Source of the DNA: Lyngbya sp. PCC 8106
Lineage (GTDB): Bacteria; Cyanobacteriota; Cyanobacteriia; Cyanobacteriales; Microcoleaceae
DNA length: 52,818 bases
Assembly: GCF_000169095.1 (NCBI RefSeq)
Contig: NZ_AAVU01000048.1
Location: 1-52,818 of the forward strand
Reading direction: 5' to 3'
Shown here in pieces: positions 16,527-24,586 of this stretch. The notes below the pieces were generated by a model, which was not told where the DNA came from, did no database searches, and saw only the letters and a list, made by a program, of their open reading frames with translations. Every line of letters begins with the position of its first letter. Positions within the stretch are counted from its first letter, which is position 1. Both the position numbers and the translations under genes were made by a program.

Positions 16527-18023
16527 TTAATGGAGTAAACTAATGAGATGATCTCCCACCCGCAGGGCATTGGCAATCACCGTTAAAGCAGGCATCACAC
16601 CCGAACTAGAGGGAAAGAAACTGCTATCAACCACATATAAATTCTCAACATCGTGAGTCCGACAATTGGAGTTCAAAACAGAAGTCTTGGGGTCTTCGCC
16701 AAACCGACAAGTTCCACACTGATTTGCCATCACCTGAACCGGAACTTCACCCCGAGGGTAAACAGTCGCCCGTTGTTTGTCAATAGATTTCAACACCTCT
16801 AGCCAGCGATAAACAAGACGGTCATGGGCTTCTGCATTATTAGAAGTATAGTCAAGATAAAGCTTATTATCGAACACCCGCACTCTATTATTGGCATCGG
16901 GTAACGTCTCTGTTTGCGCCCACCAGCCAATAGAACGCATGGCTAACTGTCTTAGTCCAGACTGGGGTATTGCTTTTGTCAACACAGAAAAAATCGGGGG
17001 AGACTCTGCAAAAATAACATCTTGTAACAATCCACCTGTATTGTAAATGTGACCCATGGGATAGGAATAATTCTCATCTCCCCAATAGAAATCATTCACT
17101 GCAACAGACCGAGGAAACTGACCCGAATTCGGGGCGGCATCCAATTGGACAATTGCAGTCATTTGTTGTTTCATTAAATTCCGGCCCACCTGGTCAGAAC
17201 GATTGGCGAGTCCTGTGGGGTATTTTTCATTCGCAGACTGCAACAATAATGCGGCTGAGTTAATCGCGCCACAAGCCAGGACGACGATATTAGCAAAAAT
17301 CAAACAGGATTGTCCGTTAATTTCTACTTCTACGGCTTTAACTTCCGTCCCTGAACCATTCGTCAATAAGCGAACCGCCTTCGCACCCGTTTTCAGCGTC
17401 ACGTTCGGATGTTTGAGGGCTAAATCAATCCCATAAACCTGAGAATCACTTGTGGGGTCATCTTCTTGGCGCGTCCATCCCATCGGTAGAGAAGTCGGAT
17501 GTAGACCTTTTTCCGCAACAGCATCAACCAACTTTTGAATACAAGGGTCGTGACCAATCGCGGGATAAGGATAGTCTGCACTGTGAGGCGGTTCTGTGGG
17601 GTCGTTTGTGACTTGACCATGAACCTGATAAAGCTTTTCAGCTTCTGTGTAATAGGGTTCAAAGTCATTATATTTTACAGGCCATTCAGGAGAAATTCCT
17701 TCTTGGTGTTTGACTTCTTCAAAATCCCGTTCACGCATTCTCAGTAATGCGGCACCGTAAATCTTGGTATTGCCACCAACTGCATAGTTCATTAAGGGAG
17801 AAAAAGATTCACCCTCCGGGTCGTACCAGCGTTCAGGCGCACGATATCGAGCTTTTTTGAAAATATCAACTTCGGCTCTATTCTGCTCCTCTAAAGCCAT
17901 AAAATCGCCCCGTTCAAGGATGAGAATTTTCTTTCCTGTCGGTGCAAGTTTTTGGGCTAAAGTGCCACCACCTGCGCCTGTACCAATAATAATAACGTCG
18001 TAGTGTTGGTCGTCGATAATCAT
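16527..18023 (-). CDS. GMC-fold flavoprotein oxidoreductase
   Basis: A 498-residue FAD protein of the glucose-methanol-choline family. The dinucleotide-binding motif is VIIIGTGAGGGTLAQKL (about 10-26) with LILERG after it, and the C-terminal substrate/FAD region is NLYVVDSSFFPSSSG...ALTVIANALR. The two residues that usually form the GMC catalytic pair are replaced: the HxxGT His is Asn434 (NQCGTC) and the Asn/His before the PxLT segment is Met477. Oxidation of an alcohol by the usual mechanism is therefore doubtful. It lies 131 bases downstream of ctaE on the same strand and may be cotranscribed with the oxidase genes. Substrate unknown. Confidence 0.88.
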   Translation of the reverse strand: MIIDDQHYDVIIIGTGAGGGTLAQKLAPTGKKILILERGDFMALEEQNRAEVDIFKKARYRAPERWYDPEGESFSPLMNYAVGGNTKIYGAALLRMRERDFEEVKHQEGISPEWPVKYNDFEPYYTEAEKLYQVHGQVTNDPTEPPHSADYPYPAIGHDPCIQKLVDAVAEKGLHPTSLPMGWTRQEDDPTSDSQVYGIDLALKHPNVTLKTGAKAVRLLTNGSGTEVKAVEVEINGQSCLIFANIVVLACGAINSAALLLQSANEKYPTGLANRSDQVGRNLMKQQMTAIVQLDAAPNSGQFPRSVAVNDFYWGDENYSYPMGHIYNTGGLLQDVIFAESPPIFSVLTKAIPQSGLRQLAMRSIGWWAQTETLPDANNRVRVFDNKLYLDYTSNNAEAHDRLVYRWLEVLKSIDKQRATVYPRGEVPVQVMANQCGTCRFGEDPKTSVLNSNCRTHDVENLYVVDSSFFPSSSGVMPALTVIANALRVGDHLISLLH

Positions 18024-18154
18024 AGCAGTAATTACAGTAAATAGGGAACACCGGAACAGGGAAGAGGGAACAGGAATTATAACTTAGGAGTTAGAAAAAA
18101 ACTCTTGGATGATTGGTTTTTACTCTCCCCTGTAACCTGTCCCCTATACCCTAA

Positions 18155-18775
18155 TTATTGCCAGATGTAGATGAGGAGAAATAAGACAATCCAAATCACA
18201 TCAACAAAGTGCCAAAATAACGAAGTCGCTTCAAAACCGAAATGACCTTTATCATAGTTACCGGGATAGAAAGACCGCCCTAACATAATCCCTTGTAACA
18301 AGACGCCTGTTAAAACGTGTAAGCCGTGAAAACCCGTTAACAGGTAAAACATTCCGCCATAAACGCCACTGGTAAAGCCAAATTCTAAGGCACTCCATTC
18401 AATCGCTTGTCCGGCCAAAAAGTAACTTCCCATCACCATTGTTGTGGCGAGAAACAGACGAAAGATGGTTAAATTATGGCGTTTGAGGGCGAGTTCTGCG
18501 AAGTAAATGACAAAACTACTGGAAACCAGAACGACAGTATTAATGGCAGGTTCTCTAACTTCTAACCCCTCAACTCCAGCGGGTAGCCAGTTTACTGTCG
18601 TTGTTTTGTAGGCGATATAAGCGGCAAAGAAACTCAAGAAAATAATACTTTCTGACAGCAGGAACACCACAAAGCCAAACATACTATTGGCTTCTTCGTC
18701 GTGAACGTGTTCACCAACGGCTTCGTGCAAATATTCTTCTAGCTGTTCAGAAGTTAAGGAACTATTCGTTGTCAT
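18155..18775 (-). CDS. ctaE: Heme-copper oxidase subunit III (ARTO-type locus)
   Basis: A 206-residue integral membrane protein with five predicted helices. Characteristic segments are FGFVVFLLSESIIFLSFFAAY (helix 1), TGFHGLHVLTGVLLQG and SLFWHFVDVIWIVLFLLIY (last helix). It is the third core subunit of a terminal oxidase in the cytoplasmic or thylakoid membrane. It is the last of the ctaC-ctaD-ctaE set, 180 bases after ctaD. Because subunit II of this set lacks CuA, it should be read as the alternative (quinol-type) enzyme, often called ctaEII. Confidence 0.95.
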   Translation of the reverse strand: MTTNSSLTSEQLEEYLHEAVGEHVHDEEANSMFGFVVFLLSESIIFLSFFAAYIAYKTTTVNWLPAGVEGLEVREPAINTVVLVSSSFVIYFAELALKRHNLTIFRLFLATTMVMGSYFLAGQAIEWSALEFGFTSGVYGGMFYLLTGFHGLHVLTGVLLQGIMLGRSFYPGNYDKGHFGFEATSLFWHFVDVIWIVLFLLIYIWQ

Positions 18776-18955
18776 AATTCTTTCTCCGTTGGGGCCTATG
18801 GTATATGCCCTTATTGTTGATTTGTCGTCTTTGACAGTTAACCGTTTGACAGTAACCCGTCAGCAGTGTAGGGAAGATTCAAGAATTGCCCATACCTGTT
18901 CTCAATTCTCAAAATTCACGGGTCACTGTAAAAACGGGTTACTATAACAATTCCC

Positions 18956-20650
18956 CTACTCAACAGGTTGAGGTGCAGGAGAGGGTAATTTCACATTGGG
19001 GTCATTGGCGGTTAAGGGTTCAGACTTCCCATAACCGTAGGGTTCACTAATCACAATGGGGAGAGATTCAAAGTTCTCAACCGGAGGCGGAGAAGGCACT
19101 AACCATTCTAAACCTATCGCCCGCCAAGGGTTATCGGGAGCGGGTTTACCCTGACTCCAAGAACTCACCATATTCAGAATAAACGGCAAGGTTGACATCC
19201 CGAGTAAAAACCCCCCTAAACTGGCAATCACGTTCCAGAAGGTATATTCAGGGTCATAGGAAGACACCCGACGCAGCATTCCATTTAAGCCTAACGGGTG
19301 CATCGGTAAAAAGTTGAGGTTTGTACCGATAAAGGTTAACCAGAAGTGTAATTGACCTAAACCTTCGTAATACATCCGCCCGGTCATTTTCGGGAACCAG
19401 TGATAGATGCCAGCATACAGCCCCATCGTCACCGTCCCAAACAGAACGTAATGGAAATGACCCACCACGAAGTAAGTATTGTTAACGTGAATATCGACAG
19501 GAACCGACGACAACATAATGCCTGTAATTCCAGCAAATACAAATAAAATCAGCGCCCCGGAAGCAAACAGCATCGGTGTATTCATACGCAGTTTACCGCC
19601 CCAGATGGTTGCCACCCAAGCAAAGACTTTAATTCCCGTTGGTACTGAAACACACATGGTTGACAGCATGAAAATCAACCGCATCCAGCCCGGAGTTCCA
19701 CTGGCATACATATGATGCACCCAAACCAAACCGCTAACCCCGGCAATAATCATCGAGGAAACGACAACCACTTTATAGCCAAATAAGGGCTTCCGCGCAT
19801 AAACGGGGAAAATCTCGGAAAAAATACCAAAGACAGGCAGAATAATTACATAAACCGCCGGGTGAGAATAGAACCAAAACAAGTGTTGGAAGATAATCGG
19901 ATTTCCGCCATCTGCCGGGTCAAAAAAGCTGGTGCCTACTGTCACATCAAACAGCAACATTACCGCCCCGGCTGTTAAGGCAGGCAGTCCAAACAGTTGA
20001 ATAATTTGTGCCGCCCATACCGTCCAAACATAGGCAGGCATCCGAAAATAGGTCATTCCCGGCGCCCGCATTTTGACAATGGTGGTGACAATATTCAAAG
20101 CACCCATAATCGAGGAAACCCCCGAAATGGCAACGGCAAGAATCCACACCGCCTGACCATTCAGCCAAAATCCTAACGGAACTTGGGTACTGACAGGAGG
20201 ATAAGACCACCAACCTGATTGTGCTGAACCCGAAGGCAGGAAGAAACTCGCCATCGTTAAAATACCGACAACGGGAATCATCCAAAATGCCGCCGCATTC
20301 AGCCTCGGAAACGCCATATCTCGCGCCCCAATCATCAACGGGACGAGATAATTTGCCATCCCGGCTAAGGCGGGAAACGTCCACAAAAACAGCATGATGG
20401 TGCCGTGCATTGTGAACATTCCGTTATAGAAGCTGCGTTCGATTAAATCGGATTCGGGGGTCATTAATTCACCCCGAATAATCATGGCAAAGATGCCGCC
20501 AATCAGAAAGAAGAAAAAAGAAGTGACCAGGTATTGAATGCCAATTACCTTATGGTCTGTACTAAAGCTAAAGTAAGTTTTCCACGTTGTTACCGCTTCG
20601 GCATGGGAATGACCCGTCGTACTTTTGCTTTCTATCGGGGTACTACTCAT
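18956..20650 (-). CDS. ctaD: Heme-copper oxidase subunit I (ARTO-type locus, YSHPAVY motif)
   Basis: A 564-residue, 12-helix catalytic subunit that reduces O2 to water and pumps protons. The low-spin heme ligands are His82 and His400. The CuB ligands are His263, His312 and His313, Tyr267 is the cross-linked tyrosine and His398 binds the high-spin heme. The K-channel Lys341 (TGIKVFAW) is present. The usual GHPEVY motif reads YSHPAVY (261-267): the D-channel Glu is missing, and the Tyr-Ser pair of A2-type oxidases takes its place. All active-site residues are intact. With the CuA-less subunit II upstream it forms a probable quinol oxidase (ctaDII). Confidence 0.96.
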   Translation of the reverse strand: MSSTPIESKSTTGHSHAEAVTTWKTYFSFSTDHKVIGIQYLVTSFFFFLIGGIFAMIIRGELMTPESDLIERSFYNGMFTMHGTIMLFLWTFPALAGMANYLVPLMIGARDMAFPRLNAAAFWMIPVVGILTMASFFLPSGSAQSGWWSYPPVSTQVPLGFWLNGQAVWILAVAISGVSSIMGALNIVTTIVKMRAPGMTYFRMPAYVWTVWAAQIIQLFGLPALTAGAVMLLFDVTVGTSFFDPADGGNPIIFQHLFWFYSHPAVYVIILPVFGIFSEIFPVYARKPLFGYKVVVVSSMIIAGVSGLVWVHHMYASGTPGWMRLIFMLSTMCVSVPTGIKVFAWVATIWGGKLRMNTPMLFASGALILFVFAGITGIMLSSVPVDIHVNNTYFVVGHFHYVLFGTVTMGLYAGIYHWFPKMTGRMYYEGLGQLHFWLTFIGTNLNFLPMHPLGLNGMLRRVSSYDPEYTFWNVIASLGGFLLGMSTLPFILNMVSSWSQGKPAPDNPWRAIGLEWLVPSPPPVENFESLPIVISEPYGYGKSEPLTANDPNVKLPSPAPQPVE

Positions 20651-20790
20651 CGATGAAATTTCCTAATGTATATTCACAGGAGTTCAGAAGTTTAGTTGGG
20701 GTAATTTATGAATTACCCATACAGAAATTTAGAAGTTGAGGAAAAAAGAATGACATGAATGCTTTTTGTCTGTTTCCTGTCACCTGTAAT

Positions 20791-21732
20791 TTAGTTGTGA
20801 TAGTTAACGAGAGGGGCAGGGGCAGGTTTAATCGTCGGCCAACCAACTTTAATGGTTTCCTTTTGTTCTTCGGCGTATTCAGTTGCCGCTTGGTTGGGGG
20901 CTGCTGTGGGGGGTTGACTCCCCGCATTTGCTAACCATTGCTGATAGGTTTCAGGAGATTCTACCACCACGTTTGCTGTCATTGTGGCGAAATAGGTGCC
21001 GCTAAATTGAGAATCAGTCAGTTGATAAGTCCCCTCACGAATTGGGGTAAATTCAAAGTTGATGGTCTTGCTAGGAATGATATCTTGTTTGAGACGAAAT
21101 GCCGGAATGTAAAATCCATGCAAAACGTCTTCTGATTTTAATGCCAGTCGAACTCGTTTATTGGTGGGTAAGTGAAGTTCGGTACTGGTGATGTTGTCTT
21201 CCGGATAACGAAACACCCAAGCCCATTGTTTCCCAATCACTTCGATATCTTCTATGGGTTCGCCTGTTGAGGCGATTGGTGCGGCATAAGCCGATTCCAT
21301 CCCCACCGGCATATGTAGATGAACCACTTCCATCGGCCCTTTGATTGCCATTTTTTGGTAGACTTGGTAGCTATATCCGGCAATCCAAAAGACTAATAAA
21401 ATTGGAATAGCAGTCCAAACTATTTCTAAGGTAACGTTCCCTTCAATATGAGGGCCGTCGCTCATGTCATATTTAGCAGCACGATGGAAGATGATTGAAT
21501 AGATTAGAGTTCCGGTTACTCCTAGAAAGATGAAGGCACCGAGAGTTACTAAGAAACTAAATAAATCATCGACCAGAATCGATTCTGCTGCCGCTTGTGG
21601 GGGTAGCCAAGAATAGGAAAGTTTTCCAATTCCTATACTAATAACGGCTAAAACAATCGCAATTCCCGTTAAAATTAACCACTTGCGAATCGAATTTTGA
21701 GGGGTTGACCCTCCTGTTAAATCACCAGACAT
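20791..21732 (-). CDS. ctaC: Heme-copper oxidase subunit II lacking CuA (ARTO-type)
   Basis: A 313-residue protein with two N-terminal membrane helices (about 18-38 and 60-82) and a periplasmic or lumenal cupredoxin domain. The start at 21732 is chosen because GAGG lies 9 bases upstream and the longer frame would run into tandem repeats. The cupredoxin core is kept (HMPVGMESAY region, GKQWAWVFRYPE, EDVLHGFYIPAFRLKQD), but the CuA site is gone. Aligned with CAELCGxxH, it reads DSQFSGTYF: Cys to Asp240, Glu to Gln242, Cys to Ser244 and His to Phe248. Only His205 and Met251 remain. This fits the cyanobacterial alternate respiratory terminal oxidase, which takes electrons from quinol. Confidence 0.94.
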   Translation of the reverse strand: MSGDLTGGSTPQNSIRKWLILTGIAIVLAVISIGIGKLSYSWLPPQAAAESILVDDLFSFLVTLGAFIFLGVTGTLIYSIIFHRAAKYDMSDGPHIEGNVTLEIVWTAIPILLVFWIAGYSYQVYQKMAIKGPMEVVHLHMPVGMESAYAAPIASTGEPIEDIEVIGKQWAWVFRYPEDNITSTELHLPTNKRVRLALKSEDVLHGFYIPAFRLKQDIIPSKTINFEFTPIREGTYQLTDSQFSGTYFATMTANVVVESPETYQQWLANAGSQPPTAAPNQAATEYAEEQKETIKVGWPTIKPAPAPLVNYHN

Positions 21733-21823
21733 AGCAATAAACCTCTTTAATACAGTAGACAGTGACCTTTCGGGTGAGGCAGTTAAGACTCGACGGAAAC
21801 TGCCAAGACTGTACTGCTTCACC

Positions 21824-21962
21824 AGTTATCAGTTATCAGTTATCAGTTCTTTCAGTTATCAGTTCTTTCAGTTATCAGTTATCATTTCACCTATTCTCTG
21901 TTAACTGTTAACTTCTCACTGTCTACTGTTTGCTGTAAAAGCTGTTAACTGTTAACTGTTCA
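21824..21962. repeat. Short tandem heptamer repeats (AGTTATC and TGTTAAC units)
   Basis: A block of 7-bp units, mostly AGTTATC in the proximal half (interrupted by AGTTCTTTC) and ACTGTTA/TGTTAAC in the distal half. This is the short tandemly repeated type common in filamentous cyanobacteria. It sits inside the oxidase gene cluster between the second DUF2231 gene and ctaC, so it would be transcribed if the cluster is one operon. Confidence 0.85.
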
Positions 21963-21968
21963 CTGTAA

Positions 21969-22571
21969 TTATCGCAGCACAATATTCGGATTTTCACCCA
22001 TTCGCAATAATTGGTCAGCGGTATTGTGAACTCCGAATTCAGCCGCCAGTTGCGCCCCTAATGTTCCGTGAACAAACATCACCAATAAGATAGCGACTCC
22101 TGCCATCAAATAACTCCACTGGACTTGGCGGGTTCTGTCTTTGCGCCAGTAAAACCGTTGAAATCCTCGCCAAATCGTCATTCCAACCATAAACGCAAAC
22201 AGGAAAACACCCCCAACACCATGCCACAGCATGGTTTCCATTGCTTGCATTCCCCAAGCACTTTTAACATCAGTATAGGGGTTGGCGAGCATGATTTCAT
22301 AAAAGCCTGCTGCTACCGTAAACACGGTAATAATAGCCGATGCTAGCATATTGTACCAACCAACATCAAAGAAGCTTGCCCGAGCGGCCGGAATCGCTAA
22401 AAATTTGAAGACGGGTTTTTCAAATGGATACAAAACTCCAACAAAATCAAAGGCGATCGCAATAATGAATAAACCTAAGGTAAGATGCACTAAGTTGGGG
22501 TGAATGGGAATCGCATAGGGTAAGCCATTTGCTCCTAGCGATTGTAATTGGTTAATCAGTTCAGCATCCAT
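21969..22571 (-). CDS. DUF2231 membrane protein upstream of the ARTO genes
   Basis: A 200-residue protein with four to five membrane helices and the DUF2231 hallmark IHPNLVHLTLGLFIIAIAFD (about 22-41), in which the HP..VH histidines could bind heme or metal. A second conserved-looking histidine segment is METMLWHGVGG. It begins on the last base of the preceding DUF2231 stop (TAATG), so the two are translationally coupled. Equivalent pairs are found before the heterocyst cox3 (ARTO) genes of Anabaena, which suggests a role in oxidase assembly or electron delivery (inference). Confidence 0.82.
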   Translation of the reverse strand: MDAELINQLQSLGANGLPYAIPIHPNLVHLTLGLFIIAIAFDFVGVLYPFEKPVFKFLAIPAARASFFDVGWYNMLASAIITVFTVAAGFYEIMLANPYTDVKSAWGMQAMETMLWHGVGGVFLFAFMVGMTIWRGFQRFYWRKDRTRQVQWSYLMAGVAILLVMFVHGTLGAQLAAEFGVHNTADQLLRMGENPNIVLR

Positions 22572-23071
22572 TAAAGAATACCCTCCTTAATCGCTTCAAC
22601 AACGGGAACGGTATGTAGTCCGTATACCCAAACCAGTTCATCGCCGAGATAGACCTGAAAGCCGACTAACACACAGAGCGACAGTCCCAGTGCAAGATAA
22701 GATATTGGTAACTTTTGGGGATTTTTCAGGCGAATCACATACCGCCAACCTGTAATTGCAGCTAGTATTCCCGCTAACGACCAGCCAATTAAGGTATGTA
22801 AATTGAGAGTCTGTTCGACTGCGTTGTACGGTAATGCTAACCCGGCTTCCGCCTGACCAAAAATAATGGCGATAAAGATAGAAATTGTAGCGAAAAACAG
22901 ATTCCACCAACTCACCTCATACAGACGAGTACTGCGTGTGAAATAGCCAATCACATCGCACAAAACCGCAAACAATACCATCGCAATCACAAAATGCACA
23001 ACGATAGGGTGCATCGTGTCGGGATAGGGTAAATTGTGATCGTTCAATGAGGTAAATAGAGACTCGAACAT
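22571..23071 (-). CDS. DUF2231 membrane protein, first gene of the ARTO cluster
   Basis: A 166-residue protein with four membrane helices and the DUF2231 motif MHPIVVHFVIAMVLFAVLCD (about 20-39). A second His (NLHTLIGW, about 91) and a third (YGLHTVPVV) lie near membrane edges. It is a shorter paralog of the downstream gene, sharing one base with its start codon. About 155 bases upstream lies a perfect palindrome that may control the cluster. Function is unproven; a heme-binding or assembly role is a guess from the paired His motif and position. Confidence 0.82.
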   Translation of the reverse strand: MFESLFTSLNDHNLPYPDTMHPIVVHFVIAMVLFAVLCDVIGYFTRSTRLYEVSWWNLFFATISIFIAIIFGQAEAGLALPYNAVEQTLNLHTLIGWSLAGILAAITGWRYVIRLKNPQKLPISYLALGLSLCVLVGFQVYLGDELVWVYGLHTVPVVEAIKEGIL

Positions 23072-23562
23072 GGTATTCTCCTCGGCATCCGTACTAAACC
23101 TCGGTCACACCTCACAAGTAAAGGCTTGCAATAATGTATCGAGACACAACTAATGCTTGAATATTTCTATTACAAATTTTTAAGGACAATCTGGACTTTT
23201 GACAGTATCAACGTTAACATTCTGCAATATTGACAGGCTGTCAATATTTTGATGAGATGAGAATTGATAAACTGTAACAATTGAAACAGAAGCTGCTATC
23301 CTCTTGACTACATGGGGTTTTTGACGACTTCTCCTCAGTTGACAGAGATAATCAGCTTCCATATTCTACCGCAAAAATTTTTGATTTTTACGAAAAGAAT
23401 TAAACTGCCTAATTCTTAATTTTTTCTTCAATAGTCTCAAACTTATGCTTCTCCGTCTCAGGGAGACACGAACCGCAGAGACACTAAAAGCGCATCTTTG
23501 TCTCTTAGTCTCTCTATCGCGACTGATTTTTCGGGTTTCCTATTCTCCCACATACTAGGATT
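23072..23562. other. 491-base intergenic region between cydB and the ARTO cluster
   Basis: No supported gene. It contains the 23-base palindrome at 23226-23248 and, nearer cydB, GAGAC/GTCTC inverted segments around 23455-23515 that may end the cydAB transcript. The promoter of the DUF2231-cta cluster must lie here, since all genes point leftward. Confidence 0.6.
23226..23248. promoter_or_regulatory. Perfect 23-bp palindrome, candidate operator of the ARTO cluster
   Basis: The half-site AATATTGACAG (23226-23236) is followed by one central G and its exact reverse complement (23238-23248). It lies 155 bases upstream of the first DUF2231 start. No T-run follows on either strand, which argues against a simple terminator. 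Regulator binding is inferred. Confidence 0.5.
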
Positions 23563-24576
23563 CTATTCACCGTAATGGGCGTTTGTCACTTTTCCTCGAA
23601 ACACAAAATACTGGTAAACGTTGTAGAACAACATCACCGGAATTAAAGCCCCGATAAAAATCAACATAAACACCAGGGAACTCGGGTCAGCCGCCGCCTC
23701 ATAAATCGTGATTTCAGTTGGAATAATGTAGGGAAAGACAACTAATCCTAACCCAAAAAACGTGAGGACAAACAGCAAAATAGTCCAAATAAACGGTGTT
23801 TTTTCTGCTTTATTGTTCAGGCTACGAATTAACTGCCAAATCAACACAACCCCCAACACCGGAATTACTGCGAAAAGATAAACCATCGGCTTAGAAAACA
23901 AGCGTTCACGGGCAAAAATGGAGAAAATGGGAGTGGCAACAGTAATAATTACCGCACCCACTAAAGTTGTAACTGCTGCCAATTTAGCCGTCGCATAATG
24001 AGTTTTTTGCAGTTCTCCTTCCGTCTTCCAAATCAGATAGGTCGAACCAATCAAAACATACCCTTGAATTAACGTTAATGCCACTAATATTGTTTGCCAG
24101 GTCAACCAATCAAAATGACCGCCAATAAAATGACCGGACGCATCAACCTTAATCCCTTTTAACACTCCTCCCAGGGCAAATCCTTGACCTAAAGTGGCGA
24201 GAAAACTTCCCACTCCAAAAGACACATTCCAGATCAACTTGTTGCGGGCTTGTTCCCGAAATTCAAACGCCACCCCCCGAAAAATAAACCCAAAAATCAT
24301 GATAAAAATCGGGATATACAACGCACTCAAAATCGTCGCATAAGCCAACGGAAACGCCCCAAATAACGCCCCACCCATTAATACTAACCAGGTTTCATTG
24401 GCATCCCAAATATTACTCAAACTCGTCATCAGGATACCCCGACGTTCTTCGGTTGAAGATGTCAAAGATAAAATTCCAACTCCCAAGTCAAACCCATCCA
24501 GCATTACATAAAGCAACAAAAACAGGGCTAAAATTCCAAACCAAACTTGAGGGAGAAAATACGTTAAAGTTTCCAT
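23563..24576 (-). CDS. cydB: Cytochrome bd quinol oxidase subunit II
   Basis: A 337-residue protein with eight to nine membrane helices, the structural partner of CydA in the bd-type quinol oxidase. Typical segments are WFGILALFLLLYVMLDGFDLGVG (about 12-34), NIWDANETWLVLMGGALFGAFP (about 56-77) and FGFIFRGVAFEFR. Length is a little shorter than E. coli CydB (379), as is usual in cyanobacteria. It starts 10 bases after cydA, so the two are one operon. No CydX-like gene is visible next to it. Confidence 0.95.
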   Translation of the reverse strand: METLTYFLPQVWFGILALFLLLYVMLDGFDLGVGILSLTSSTEERRGILMTSLSNIWDANETWLVLMGGALFGAFPLAYATILSALYIPIFIMIFGFIFRGVAFEFREQARNKLIWNVSFGVGSFLATLGQGFALGGVLKGIKVDASGHFIGGHFDWLTWQTILVALTLIQGYVLIGSTYLIWKTEGELQKTHYATAKLAAVTTLVGAVIITVATPIFSIFARERLFSKPMVYLFAVIPVLGVVLIWQLIRSLNNKAEKTPFIWTILLFVLTFFGLGLVVFPYIIPTEITIYEAAADPSSLVFMLIFIGALIPVMLFYNVYQYFVFRGKVTNAHYGE

Positions 24577-24586
24577 TTACTCTCCT

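Noticed and set aside
20706..20927. 73-codon minus-strand frame between ctaD and ctaC
   Set aside because: It overlaps the end of ctaC in another frame and has no family resemblance.
21824..21962. CRISPR-like array
   Set aside because: Units are 7 bases long with no spacers; this is a short tandem repeat block.
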